Positions 24,213 to 40,079 of a stretch of 64,000 nucleotides of DNA are shown here, piece by piece (the first letter of the stretch is position 1; each line of letters begins with the position of its first letter). This DNA is from Macrosoma leucophasiata (Eukaryota; Arthropoda; Insecta; Lepidoptera; Hedylidae): the NCBI GenBank assembly GCA_036365455.1, contig JAWQUS010000002.1:2170001-2234000 (forward strand). Direction: 5' to 3'. A model generated the notes under the pieces. It ran no database searches. It worked only from the letters and a program-made list of their open reading frames with translations, and was not told where the DNA came from. Position numbers and translations under genes: made by a program.

Positions 24213-24411
24213 AGCGTACCTAATTTCAAAATATCTTTCCAAGCATCTTTATTTTTTTTTGTAGAATTAACAACACGCCTGCTTTACTTACCTATTTTGA
24301 ATTTAATACATACTACAATGCTTCAAAATGATGAAAAAAAGAGGAAGTTAGTAGTTAGTAGTTCCTTACCTACAGATGAAAGGAAGTATAATAATATGGT
24401 ATTTCAGACAG

Positions 24412-24572
24412 TATTTTTATGCCATGAAGTGGCAAACAAGCATACAGTTCACATCAACGGTAAGTAAATACTGTAGCCTGTAAACATCTGCATAAAAACA
24501 GAGATTTCAATGTAAGCAGATGCGTTGCCACTTCTGAGGTCTAAATTGTTTCTCCGTGCCAAAAATTACTGC
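24412..24572 (-). mobile_element. Family A SINE, 5'-truncated, old
   Basis: 'gaagtggcaaacaagcatac', 'ctgtagcctgtaaacatctg' and 'gatgcgttgccacttctgag' are the reversed 3' half with changes. Confidence 0.7.
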
Positions 24573-25111
24573 CAAAAAAAATTGATAGAAAATCTCTCAA
24601 TTTCACGTAACCGTGTAAACACGAGTTCGACTCGCACTTGGCCGTTTTTTATAATGCCTATAGCTGCAATAACGCATTTACCACCAATTTAAACTATACC
24701 ACTTAAATGATACGCGATGTAATTACAACAGAAAATTTCTAATGTTTCAATCCTTTTACAAAATGGCCGTCCTATTCATTTTCATATACAATGATGATAC
24801 ATGTTAGCAAGTATCATAGTCCAGGTAAATTACAAATAGCATTTAATTGCTCCAATTGCAACAAAACTACATTTATATTCTAAAATACTAAATTAGTACC
24901 GTTAACTTAATTAGTAGGTAGAATTCTAGACCTAGGGTCGGCAAATTACCTAGAACACGAAATAATAGGGCATTTGATCGGGGCGGCCGGGGTGAAATAT
25001 TAAAGAGGGTGAACTACCTTCATTATTACTTAATTTAACTTGCATTATGTACTTCTTGAAAAGTACTGTCTTTCAAAGGGTTATAAGGGTAACGTTTGAG
25101 ATTCCATTCAT

Positions 25112-25142
25112 TTTTTTATGTGACAAACAAGCATGCAGTTCC
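25112..25142 (-). mobile_element. Family A SINE tail fragment
   Basis: A T-run followed by 'gacaaacaagcatgcagttc'. It abuts the LINE mosaic at 25160-25575. Confidence 0.55.
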
Positions 25143-25159
25143 TGTGGATAGATGAGGAG

Positions 25160-25330
25160 TGCCTATAGATCTGATGGAAAATGGTCAAAGTCGCCTATGA
25201 ACATTTGCAACAACAGGAAGGACTCCTTGCCATTTTTGAAGAACCCCATAATGTAGCACCGAGGGAACACCTCAGAGGGAAGCTCGTTCCTCAATTTACA
25301 CTTTCTGGGCAGAAATGAATAGCGATACTC
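25160..25330 (-). mobile_element. Non-LTR ORF C-terminal fragment on the opposite strand
   Basis: The minus strand reads LPLEYRYSFLPRKCKLRNEL, then PSEVFPRCYIMGFFKNG. This resembles the RLWNELP...VFP..Y....FK C-terminus common in jockey/CR1-like insect ORF2 proteins. It abuts a plus-strand RTE fragment, so the block 25112-25575 is a mosaic of three repeats. Confidence 0.6.
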
Positions 25331-25344
25331 AAGTGGCAATGAGG

Positions 25345-25575
25345 GCACATAACTAGAAGAACTGACGGCCGTTGGGGCAGAAAAATTCTGGAATGGCGAT
25401 CGCGTACCGAAGCGTAGGCAGGCCTCCCACGAGGTGGACCAACGACCTGGTGAAAGTCGCGGGCAATCTCTGGATGAGGTCGGCCCAGGACCAATCGTTG
25501 TGGCATTCTTTGAGGATGGCATTTGACCAGCAGTGGACGTCTTTTGAAATTATGATGATGGGCAGAAATTAACGC
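25345..25575 (+). mobile_element. RTE-like LINE remnant, last coding segment
   Basis: Broken frames give RTDGRWGRKILEW, then GRPPTRWTNDLVKVAGNLWM and FDQQWTSFE. These parallel the 63.6-kb fragment (RTDSRWGRKVLEW, RPPARWTDDLVKAAGTRWM). The segment ends in ATGATGATG-like sequence, as expected for a LINE 3' end. Confidence 0.8.
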
Positions 25576-26133
25576 GATAACACCGCACCGTTAAGCACTT
25601 TCAGATGTCCAGTCGGTGAGGGTGGAATTTCTCTCTTCGGCGGGTAATGCGGTGTAGGAAATGGTGGCACTATATCGAACAGTTCAGCAGCTCAGACTTA
25701 AATGTTATAATATTATTATCAAATTCAACCAATGGTCAACCATTATTCTCATTAATTCCCAATGGTAGGCAGAATGCATATATAGTGCCAAATTATTTCT
25801 ATATTTACAAATCTCGATGACTTCTTCAATATTCATGACTATCATAAATTGTGAAAGTGATGTTAAATTATGCATGTAGATATGATAAATATTATGGGCT
25901 TATCTAGGAAAAGTCTAATAAAGTTTTAATAATAAGTAATAAACGGCTGCCCACGTTGATAACGTCGCGCTCGTGACGCTTTGAAAGAATGGGTACTAGT
26001 GTAAGTATGCATAAGATGGATTTTTCAAAATAAAACCACTGAGCAGATTATAAGCAAACCTAAAAAGAAATTAGGTAGTTAGTAAGCACCTTCGGAAATG
26101 ATACAGGCTTCTTTTTATGTTACTGGTTTATCT

Positions 26134-26416
26134 TACTGGTGGTAGAGCTCCAGTGACGGAACTCGCGGGCGTAGGCACCACCGCATTACCTAATATACTT
26201 ACTTGCCGCTAAATGGTAGTGTACAACACTATCGTGTTCCGGTCAGGTGGTAATGTACGGCCCTGTAATTTCCAGCACAGAGGCATAACACCTTAAGGAT
26301 CAGAAGTGGTAACGCACCTGCATTTTGGGTCTTTGTGTGGGTGTCTATAGGCTGCAGTCATCACTTAACAGCAATGTGAAATGCGTGCTTCTTTGCCACT
26401 TTCAATAACATAAAAA
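26134..26416 (+). mobile_element. Family A SINE, full length
   Basis: It starts ACTGGTGGTAGAGCTCCAGT at 26134 and ends 'actttcaataacataaaaac'. Near consensus. Confidence 0.9.
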
Positions 26417-26731
26417 CAAATGCCAAAATCAAATAGCGCAAACGAAGTCGCAGGAAACGCCCAGTTCAACATAAACCGTCCCAAAGATTCCAAACTCAAT
26501 AGGATATCAACTCGAGATCTCCAATGATACCACAAAAAGATATGACATTTAAAAATGGCGGCGTCGATTATCAAATATCTCGACATTTTCTTTACACCTC
26601 ACGATGAAGGCATAACCGGTAGATCTACAAATATACAATGTAGCTTATTGTCGAATAATTGTTGTAATTGTACAAAACTTGTATCATCGTATACGGAGCT
26701 TTAAGATTATTCCACTCATTTATTTTAACAC

Positions 26732-27555
26732 TAGCTGTGCCCACAACTTCGTCCGACTATTGAACAATATTATACAAAATTATTTAGTTTCTTTTTAATT
26801 TATTAATAATAATAATAATAATGGCAACCCATTATACGTCCCACTGCTGGGCACGAGTCTCTCCCCTTTTTGGGGGGAGGCCTGGAGCTTACTCCACCAC
26901 GCTGCTCCAATGCGGATTGGTGGAGATGGGTGGGTTAGTGGCCAACCCGCTGTCGGATGTTTTCAAACCGCCCATAAGGCCTCCGACAAGGTTTAACGAC
27001 TGCTATCTATCGATAGCAACCGGGACCGACGGCTTAACGTGCCCTCCGAAGCACGGAAACGCGCATTTAATTTGCCACTAGCGGTCACCCATCACACTAC
27101 CCGACCGCGCCCGTAGTGCTTAACCGAGCAGATCGCTTACGATCTACACCAGCCGCTGGGCCATGCGCGCTTCCTGTAATGCTTTTAATTTATTATGTGT
27201 TTTTAATTATTATTAGTGGCTATTCACTCTAGATTAGTTATTAAAAAAATGACGATGTAAAAGTGCTCCCCAGGAGCCTAATTACCTATATGAAATAAAT
27301 GAATAAACTGAATGATTTAGTTTAAATCTACGCGGACGAAGTCGCGGGCACAGCTAGTCTAAATTAAATACGTTTATGTAAAACGCAAATTTTGAAGAAT
27401 TGACCTTAACCTATTTTTCTCTTAATCCGATTTTGACTAAACAATCAATTTTGACTACGCTCCTAATTATATGTAATCCACCTGAAAACCGCGTTTATAT
27501 CCGTTGAGTAGTTTCGAAGTTATAATGTAGGTAAAAGACAGACAGACATTTGAAT
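26732..27555 (+). mobile_element. Head-to-head lepidopteran retroelement repeat hosting the 5S-SINE
   Basis: The left end ACTAGCTGTGCCCACAACTT (from 26732) and the right end, reading ...GGGCACAGCTAGT to about 27358, are inverted copies of the common lepidopteran element head. After the second head a body typical of the plus orientation follows ('ccgttgagtagtttcgaagt', 'agacagacagacatt'), ending near 27555. The 5S-SINE lies between the two heads. Confidence 0.7.
26806..27182 (-). mobile_element. 5S rRNA-derived SINE with a LINE-type 3' end and ATT tail
   Basis: The minus strand starts GCATTACAGGAAGCGCGCA. At about 27080-27130 it has a 5S-like internal region: GGTTAAGCACTACGGGCGCG and GTGTGATGGGTGACCGC, compare 5S rRNA 'gttaagcaacg...gggcccgg...ggatgggtgaccgcc'. 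It ends with 'gcccagcagtgggacgtata', common in lepidopteran LINEs, and an (ATT)n tail. It is flanked by an exact 13-bp duplication TTTTAATTTATTA at 26793-26805 and 27183-27195. Two short frames in it (86 aa on plus) are incidental. Confidence 0.88.
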
Positions 27556-28356
27556 AAAAACTATCAAACTGTATGGATATCTTAGAGCTGCAGCTTACTA
27601 TCAAAATAGACTGCATGCTTGTCTAGTCACATAAACAGAACCAGTCCCCATACATTGATTAACAAAAATTATAAACCATTACCAAACATTTATCCCATAC
27701 ATAACGAACCCCCAAGGTAAATACGCCCTAATCTACGTCAGCTGCTACTGACTGGTCGCTCCCGCCGTTATTTACCCCGAAAACCCTTGACCTCCACCCC
27801 CATACTGCACCCCTACACTTCCCAGATCTACTTACACTGGATGAAACAACTAAAGTCCAGGGTATCTTGAGCTTTTCCAAAGTACTACAAACCGCGCGCA
27901 GTATGCATTTTTACAAAGAAAGAGAGGCATGGCAGGTCAATACATTTTGGATGATTAAACAGGGGTTCTAGCCCTCCTGTCAAATACATAATAAGTGTTT
28001 TTTTTTCGACAAAGGTTTAAATCAATGCGTAAATAAAACGCGGATAAAGTGAGTCTGTGATTATAGGACTTTTAAAATGTTTAACTTTTGCATACTAATC
28101 AGTTTATAGTACCTATATGGAGACCACACACTTGGGTTGTATTAGGGTGTAATAAGGTTGAGAATTGCGTTTGAATAAACTGATTTATTTATATGTTTGT
28201 CACAGCTTGTTTTGGGATTTCCCTAGTAGGAATGTGGTTGAGGTATTGATTATAGAATAAGTGTAATTTGATCGTTCCTTTTATGGAAATTGGTATGATG
28301 ATACTCATATGAAAAATAACTTTTGAATAACTTAAATCAAAACGTTGTGACAACCC
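27556..28356. other. Intronic block without recognised features
   Basis: No repeat or exon recognised. Confidence 0.5.
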
Positions 28357-28430
28357 TGTTAGGCCAGCGGTGTGTGACCGCTAGATGAGAGAATCATGGC
28401 TTCAATCTCCGTTCAAATATATATGTATAT
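28357..28430 (+). mobile_element. tRNA-like SINE head, decayed
   Basis: TAGGCCAGCGG at 28361-28371 is a box A. A box-B-like 'gcttcaatctcc' lies about 39 bases downstream, the spacing seen at 61899/61938. The body is replaced by the family-A SINE starting at 28433. Confidence 0.5.
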
Positions 28431-28432
28431 AT

Positions 28433-28693
28433 ATTATTTTTTTATGTAATGCAAGAAACAAATATGCAGCCTATAGACACCCACACAAAGACCAAGGTCA
28501 AAATGCAGAGGAGTTACCACTCCTGAGGCCTAAGGTGCTATTAGGTGGCCTCTGTGCCGGAAATTACAGGGCCGTACATTACCACCTGACCGGAACACGA
28601 TAGTGCTGAACACTACCATTTAGCGGCAAGTATATTAGGTAATGCAGTGGTGACAACGCCCGCGAGCTCCGTCACTGGAGCTCTACCACCAGT
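28433..28693 (-). mobile_element. Family A SINE with internal deletion
   Basis: The reversed copy ends 'ctctaccaccagt' at 28693. The segment from 'aagcatgcag' to 'gatgactgcag' is lost ('acaaatatgcagcc'). Confidence 0.85.
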
Positions 28694-28937
28694 AAAATGC
28701 CTCGATGTATTAATAATATACCTAGCGAAAAAACATTTTTCCACTAACTTGTTACATATGAAAAACAGAATAGATCCGTCCAGTTGTCATAGCAATAGCT
28801 TTTTGTCGCACACCCATCTTAAGAAGTCGGTTAACAGGCAAAGAGATCGGCCGAGAGGCGGGACGTGGCGCGGAATGCGCTTCAGAGCTTTATAATTACA
28901 CCGCAGCATATACAGGTTGATGTTTTATTAGCATATT

Positions 28938-29222
28938 GTTTTTGTAACAACAGTTGTGAGCAAGCATCACATGGGTGTTAAGACGACTGCACCTTATAGA
29001 TCTACACTCACGAGCGATCAAAAGACAAATGCTTACTCAATTAAAATCTTACTCAAACTTACAATGCCACCTCTGAGACCTTAGTTTTGCCTCTATGATA
29101 GGAATTACGGGGCCATATATCAACAACCGGAAGACAATAGTACAGAATTACCATTTGGAAGTTGATAATAGGTAGCGCGTTCCTATCCCCTTAAGCTGCG
29201 ACACTGGACTCTAGCACCAGTC
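28938..29222 (-). mobile_element. Family A SINE, full length but old
   Basis: 'gtgagcaagcatcacatggg', 'gactgcaccttatagatcta', 'gccacctctgagacctta' and 'cgacactggactctagcacc' track the whole family with heavy divergence. Confidence 0.7.
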
Positions 29223-29650
29223 TACTATATAGTCGTGTCACATAATCTAAGTACATATATTATTAAGAACTGTCTTCTGCTTTGTCGTAATTTAACAGTC
29301 CGGTTATTGCTAATACAGAGTCCAGTATCATTCCATCCATCGCGAATACATTTAAGCTCAAAACTTTTTTAACGTGTAATTAATATACATGTATATATCG
29401 GCAGGAAGGCTCTTCTCCAGTCAGGTCATCTAGGTAGCGTTGTGGGCGTGTCTTTCCATATGCCGATATGTTACTCGTGTTTGTGGGCGTCTGTAGGTGG
29501 GTACTCGGATGATGAAATAAAGCACAGGTTGGCAGAAGAGAGTCGTATAATAAACTAGATGGCGCTAGTAGTCACATTTAGGTTACTTTCCGACATATAC
29601 TATGGTGACGTGTGAGACGCAAAAAATTAAGGGATTTTTATTCATTAATT

Positions 29651-29872
29651 CTCCGCCAAAATTCCATACAAACGCTTAATTTGGCCTCTATTACACAGAC
29701 ATCAATCAGTGACGTCTATTAACACGTGCACCTGTGTGCGTAGCACGTAGAAAATACCAACGGTCGCCCATAAGAGGGGAGGACGTTGGGTGATGCGGGG
29801 AAATCGAGCGGGACGTCGAAGTGTCCATTAAGTCCTTTCTATACGTAGTATTATTACATATTCTCTGTCATT
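29651..29872 (+). repeat. Family E dispersed repeat, copy E1
   Basis: It shares with 61620-61832 the blocks 'aaaattccatacaaacgctt', 'acacagacatcaatcag', 'cgggacgtcgaagtgtcc', 'cgtagtatt' and 'acatattctctg'. No inverted ends or coding potential are evident. Confidence 0.7.
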
Positions 29873-32499
29873 ACTCTGTACAATTTTGAGGTACTAGGTA
29901 TGGGGTCAAATCTGAAATCAACTGCTCTATAAATATTGCATAAAGCTGCATTATTATCAGCAGTAGCCTCCCGAAAATAAAATTGTTCATTACGATGAGT
30001 AAAAGTACTCTAAATATGTTTTAAGAGTTTCAAAAATCACAATAAAAATGATAACGAACACAGAACACCCTGTGAAACAAAGCGCGCACCTAGTGTATTT
30101 ATGTCATTATTAACCGGTGCGAATTAATACTCATTTGGTGTTCATTTTTATCACCAGTTTTCTTATACGAAAAACTGTAGCGACGAACGAGCGACGAGGC
30201 GACGAACTGCCAGCTTTTTGTGGGGTCGTCTGGATCGGGCATCTCGAAAACGGGCGGTGGATCATTGCCTCACACTTTCATATCAAAATATATATTAATT
30301 AGGACCAATTAGGATTAAAAAGTTTTCAATCGTGCACGGCTGAAGCTTTTGCGACATCAAATGTAGACTTTTACTCGAGTATTGAGGCTTTAAAGTATTC
30401 TATTATAGGCCCGCCGTAACTACATTTCATGCTTGATTGCTCTTTCGCTTACAATGCGAATGACTTCAAAAACAAGTAAACAAGCATTAAAAGCAATAGC
30501 CCTTGAACATCGGAAAAACTTGCATTTGATTGTACATATTTTTATATGGCAATATAATGGTTTCGAATGTTTTGCACCAAAGATATCATTTTTTCCATTT
30601 CTGTGTGGTAACAGTAAAAATGACATTTCCATTCGATTCGCTACGCACTAACCTCGTCACTGCGTCTATTATTTATGGGGGACTAATGTAAAACCGCTCC
30701 AAGTGGCACTGACGTCAATGGCGAGTGATGAAAGAGCGTAATGTTTAGTCCATTGGCATATTAATGCCGTTTTAAGCGAACAAAAACGCGATGCGAGTCG
30801 GCGCGGCGTGTCAGCCACTAATTGAGTGGCTCACGCTACCACGGCACGGACCTCAATCAGTACAAAGTTTATAAGCGAATTCCCTAACGTGCCTTTTCAC
30901 AGTCAACGACCCGACGGACAGTACTGCCTGATAAGAATACTTGGCCACCTACGACGACGAACGAAATGACCTTGTGACGACGTTTCTATTATTGACAAGA
31001 CGTATTTAGGACTAAATGTAGGTATCTACTTTACGTATTCATCAGTCATACACAACTCACAGGGGAAAAAATATGGTTAATGACAATTACTAATAATGCG
31101 TAATGGTGATTGTAAATGCTAGTCTACTCTGACACGCCTAATTACCTAGTCAACGTCGTGTATGATGACATTTCTTAGTTGCTTGTCGTACGAGCGTGTG
31201 TGCGTAAAAAAACATGCCGATCTGTTGATTGTCGATGTAAATAGATTCTGTTTTACGCATCTACATAAAGCTGGGTAATTGTATTATGTTTTTTGCTATG
31301 GCGCTGTTTTCGAAGAACAGTAGGTATTTTATATCTGCTTGAAAGTATCCAGTAAAGCCCATAAAATACATTTCAATCCGAATGAAAAATAAAATTGATC
31401 GTTTGAGTATTTTGTCATCTGCTGCTACCCCTGAATTGTCCACCCATAATAGCAATTATAATGGTATAGGCATTCTTGGAGTAAGAGCTATATCCATCAA
31501 TATGTTGGTGACTAAAAGCTTGATATAGTTTTGAATTCACATCTCATCCATAAAGATGAGTATTAAAAGTACACGCAATTCGAAATAATACCTAATTCGG
31601 ATTGCATGTCAGTCCGTTACTTCACGCAAAAAGTGAAAACCATTCTTTTGTACTTATAAGTGCTATTGGGGAGAATCAAATTTCTGATAATTATTTGAAT
31701 AAAATAAACCCGTTCAATGCATTTGATTTTACACATAAATCTATTTTACTTATTTCGGGACCTTACATCTGTAAGGTGATTGACTCTTTCACGTTCAGTT
31801 CCTTAACTGGCGCTCTCCTACTTGTGGCCTTCTATAGGTTATAGATATTTTACTTTAGTTATAATATTTGGTACAGCTCTCTGAAGGATTGAGAAAGCCG
31901 AAATGTTACTTATGACCTAGCAGTCATAGGACATACACACTCGTTTTCAGTGGCCGAAACGAAAGGAATTCCGCAGCAAAAACCCGATGGGGGACGATAA
32001 AACGAAATCACCGATGCGTTTTAACAAAAAAAAGCGCAAGAGCTGCGTGCGAGCGAGACACAAAAAACGTATCGTATCGCGGTTCCACTCTAGCGCGCGC
32101 ACCTAATGAATATTGCGGTGCGCATACGCAGCTGCGGCGTTCGACATTATTTATTTTATTTCCGCGCCAAAACGTCGAATTGGATCAAATGGCCGCTCAA
32201 ATTGCGCGTCCAAATCCACTAACAATAGCGAAGAATGGAAGTGACGAGAGCAACACAAATAGACAAATAGTCAAGCAAAGTATCGATGGCAGATGACATT
32301 TTTTTTCCTCACCCATGTTTTGTCAAACTGGGATCGAGACCAGTTACTTAAACTCAAGACATAAAACCGTAATTCTGTTTATTTTACTACTGTTCATCAC
32401 AACACATTTACTGAAGAGTAAACTGCTGACTTTTTATGTTTATTTTTGACAAGGCCACCCTTGAAATAACCAAACATATTTTCTTCTGTTATGCTATTT
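29873..32499. other. Intronic block without recognised repeats
   Basis: Contains CpG-rich stretches (30170-30260, 30780-30960, 31960-32220) and one TGATTGAC (31777-31784), a PBX/Exd-type sequence that could be chance. No exon fits. Confidence 0.5.
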
Positions 32500-32779
32500 A
32501 CTGGTGGTAGAGCTCCAGTGACGGAGCTCGCGGGCGTAGATACCACCGCATTACCTAATAAACTTGCCGTTAAATGGTAGTGTTCAGCACTATCGTGTTC
32601 CAGTCAGGTGGTAATGTACGGCCCTGTAATATCCGGCACAGAGGCGTAACACTTTAGGCCTCAGGAGGCGACGCATTTTCACCTTGGTCTTTGTGTGGGT
32701 GTCTATAGGCTGCAGTTATCACTTAACATCAATGTGAACAGCACGACTGTTTGCCACTACCGTTTTATTAAAAAAAAAA
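32500..32779 (+). mobile_element. Family A SINE, full length
   Basis: It starts ACTGGTGGTAGAGCTCCAGT at 32500 and ends 'tgccactaccgttttatta' with a 10-base A-run. Confidence 0.9.
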
Positions 32780-34126
32780 TGTTGACGAATGATTTGGGGT
32801 CGATGGGATTTGGATTTGCTCTCAAACCTGAATCTAGACCAATCTCAGAGCTGGTTTGGGTGGCAACTTGTCTATGGACGCTTGACTTTAATGATCACAC
32901 TTAAATGTCATCTGGCTACTAACACTTCAACGTATCATCAACACTAGAAACCGCCCGCGTGGTATGTTCCCGGGAGATAAAAATAGCATATGAGTCTTAT
33001 TTTAAGCTAAATTATTCACGTTAACTGAACCTGTCCAGCAGATTTTAAAATTAAAATAATAAGAAACATCAGACTATTCCCTTAAACTTTTGCCGATATG
33101 AAATAAGTAAGTATTATTTTGAATAACTAAGTATGTGAATTTTCAATTGATCAACTCCTGGCGTGAATGTGTCTTATTTATGAGATAACATCGTTTTTAT
33201 CGCTCCTTTGTCACATTTATAGATTTCTGAATTACTAAAAGAATAACAAACGATACTCTAAAAAAGTTTGATGCGTTATGATCTTGTCCAATCAATTTTC
33301 TTATTCATAGCCGTATCTAGAATCTATAAGAATATGTTCAATAGTAACATACATATTTAAGTACCCGTACGTAATTGGATACTTCACTACAAATTATATC
33401 GTATGAAAATATTAAAAATAATGGAGTTTTTTCAATCAACGGTTCCGATGCAATGATCTTGTAACGGCGTTCTTATAATAATAGTTTGTTTTAATTGCTT
33501 TATGTTTCCCTGGTTTTGCTAACGTCAATCGGTTTTTGTATTGAACATAAATTAGTGTCAGTAACCTAAACGTTACGAAAATGCGTAAATTAGTAAAAAA
33601 TATTTTCACCTTCAATCCAGTTTTTTTGGTATCCCATACCGAAACAACACAATTCGATTCATTAGCGGGACTATGATAAATACCTATATTACGACGTTAA
33701 TTACTTATATTAGAATTCATTTATTCCGATTGTAAAGCGTCCGTTGCATATATTTACACCTAAGCATTTTAATATGCTGAGATGGATATCAGTGATGGGT
33801 ACATGCTCATAATAATAATGCTATAGGATTGCCTGCGCAAGGAAATGATTCTGAACTGGTAAGTAAGTGAGGCGTACAGATGCTTAAGATAAAGGTTGCT
33901 TTATCGTCATAAATTGTACATAGTAAACTTTGATATCCTTTGAATCTGAGTCCGTACCAACGTGGTGTCTTACTTAGATTGAGTTTAAGAACTGTCACAA
34001 GTTTGTTTCATGTGTTAATATGACGCGTATGATAAAACGAGACAAAGCTAATAGCGATTTAATTTAGGTGCGCAATAAAAATCGTCTATGAAAATGTCGA
34101 TAGTTGTTAGAACTTAAAAATATATA
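32780..34126. other. Intronic block without recognised features
   Basis: No repeat or exon recognised; the 63-aa minus frame at 33807-33998 is unsupported. Confidence 0.5.
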
Positions 34127-34410
34127 TTTTTTAATGTAATGGAAGTGGCAAACAAGCATGCAGTTCACATTGATGTTAAGTGATGACTACAGCCTATAGA
34201 CACCCACATGAAGACCAAGGTCAAAATGCAGATGCGTTACCACTTCTGAGGTTTAAGGTGTTATGCCTCTGTGCCGGAAATTACAGGGCCGTACATTACC
34301 ACCTGACCGGAACACGATAGTGCTGAACACTACCATTTAGCGGCAAGTAAATTAGGTAATGCGGTGGAGCCTACACCCGCGAGCTCCGTCACTGGAGCTT
34401 TACCACCAGT
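34127..34410 (-). mobile_element. Family A SINE, full length
   Basis: The reversed copy runs from 'taatgtaatggaagtggcaa' to 'ggagctttaccaccagt' at 34410. Near consensus. Confidence 0.9.
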
Positions 34411-34910
34411 AAAAGATTTTAGGCATATTCATTGTTAACATTTTATTATCTTGTTTAATTTAATAAAATCATGTTGGAGATGCTTAAGATTTTCTTGGAT
34501 TTTAAATCCCCTTTCACGTTGCACGCTACACTCATGAAAAGAAAATTAGAATGACACAATTCGGAATTATCATTCTGTGGTATAGTTCAATCACACGCAT
34601 TTTTTTCTGCAAATAAAACCGCGTGTTTGTTTTACACGCCATTAACTTTTTACGCATCTAACTCCATTGATCTTAAAAAAAGAATAAGACGGTTTAACGA
34701 ACTTGTGGAGTTTGCGAGATCCACAGATAAGCATAATGAATGCAGGCGATTTATGCGCACACGCTACTATTGGTGAGAATTGAATTGAAAAAAAAGTACA
34801 CGCAATGCGAACGATACCGCACATTAATAGACGATTTCAAATCAGTAATTAAATTATTATTTGAAACCAAACGTTCTGAGATTCTTTTTGTTTCGTTTTA
34901 AAGTTAACTT

Positions 34911-35119
34911 AATTTCATGTTTGTATTTGCCGAAGGGGTAGACAGAGGGGCAAACGTAAATGTAATCACCTACGATTCGCCAGTTGCACTTTGCCCCATG
35001 TGATAGGTGGCGAGCCTTTTTTGTCAGACTGGAGCCCTTGAAAGCTTCGATACCCGAGAATCGAACTCAGAACCTCAGTGTAGCTGTAGTGACCTACTAC
35101 TACTAAACTACTGAGGCAG
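34911..35119 (-). mobile_element. tRNA-derived SINE (reversed)
   Basis: The minus strand starts CTGCCTCAGTAGTTTAGTAG (box A around 35100-35110), then box B GAGTTCGATTC at 35058-35068. The 3' part reads 'gcccctctgtctaccccttc', related to the 60.5-kb copy. Confidence 0.75.
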
Positions 35120-35324
35120 TTTATTAGTGAATTGAATTATTATTGGTAATTTAGGTTACCTAGCTATAACGTAGCAGTGTAAGTCAATGTGTACTGTCAC
35201 TATTTGGATTGAGGACTGGCGAGGACTCGTATTATTTTCCGAATCACAGAGTTACTAATATTAGTATGCACAGTATAGTCCCCAAACAATTATAAGAGTG
35301 CCTTTGAAAACATTTAAAAGAGAA

Positions 35325-35395
35325 AATAATAATAATAAATACTCTTTATTGTACACTTTAGGACAAAATAATAAACAAAACACAATTTAAAATAT
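35325..35395 (-). mobile_element. Possible LINE 3' tail
   Basis: An (AAT)n run followed by 'actctttattgtacac' has the form of a reversed lepidopteran LINE 3' end (polyadenylation-like AATAAA on the minus strand). No coding remnant was seen next to it. Confidence 0.4.
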
Positions 35396-35402
35396 GCACA
35401 AT

Positions 35403-35449
35403 AGGTTCTTTATTGCCTGTAATTTTAGATTTCAGGCAATATAGAACCT
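35403..35449. repeat. Inverted repeat, 17-bp arms, one mismatch
   Basis: AGGTTCTTTATTGCCTG (35403-35419) and CAGGCAATATAGAACCT (35433-35449) pair except at one position. Confidence 0.85.
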
Positions 35450-38987
<3,538 letters not shown>

Positions 38988-39959
38988 TTAAAATATATTA
39001 AAAAAATCATGAAATACAAGTCTGATCCTATACAACACTACAAGGACTTCCATCCATCGTTCCATTTTCACATAAAACAGCAGCTACGAAATGTCAAAAT
39101 AGGCGGGAATTATGAAGTAGGTGTCAAAATACACGTCATAAATGGAGGCATTCATAAAAAGTATTTGTGAGGAACAAGACGCGTGTGCCGATAGCCGATT
39201 AGATGAAGATTGGCCAGACGTGACGCAGATGTAATCGCCTTTAACAATTGTCCTGTGCGTCGCCAGTGCAAGCGGACTATACCTACTAGGAATATTAATC
39301 GCTTATTACTAAGTATTTATAGCTTTTAAAGAACACCAAAAATAAATATAATACGTCATTGAATTTGTAAGTGTGAGTGTCGCAAATTGTGTTGCATGTT
39401 AATTTTATTGGAGAGGTTTATGTGACTGTCGTAAGATCTAAGATATTTGATACGTTTGGTTGAAATGTTTTGTTTTTAATATGCTCATTTATGCTTGTAC
39501 AATATTTTTTGAGAAATATAAATGTCATAAAACATGGAATACTTCTGTTTCTTTCTCTGGTAACCGTAATATTGTGATCTTTATAAATAAGTAAAATTAA
39601 TCTTGAAATAAACATAAAATTTAAACATAACACTTAATCATTTGACTTGTCATCTGTTACAGATTTATAAAAAACAATCAACATAAATTAAACTAAATGT
39701 TCGATTTGCATTTGTAGCACGTAATTAACAGAATATTTTGTGTCTGTTGACTAATAACATGACAGGGCTAAAGTTATTGCATTTTCGATGGCGCTGAAAT
39801 TTACAATATGTTAAAATGAATGTTGGAATTCGGTGATATCGTCTTACATCAAATTATAAACGAATTACGATGCGTTTGGGTTCATCGTTCACTCCAATGG
39901 TACTACATAAAGAATTAAATAATTCTTGGCCCGTAATAATTATCACAGATATACAACTT

Positions 39960-40079
39960 ATGTCTCAGGAGTGGTATCTGCAATTTGACCTCTGATTTTT
40001 CTTTTGATGTCTTTAGGCTGCAGTCATCACTTAACAGCCATACGAGCTGCATGCTTGTTTGCCACATTCATTACCTACT
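39960..40079 (+). mobile_element. Family A SINE, 5'-truncated
   Basis: 'atgtctcaggagtggtatct', 'gtctttaggctgcagtcatc' and 'gctgcatgcttgtttgcca' give the 3' half only. Confidence 0.75.

Noticed and set aside
31777..31784. TGATTGAC as a Hox/Exd/Hth autoregulatory site
   Set aside because: A single 8-mer is expected by chance about twice in 64 kb counting both strands; no composite neighbours seen.
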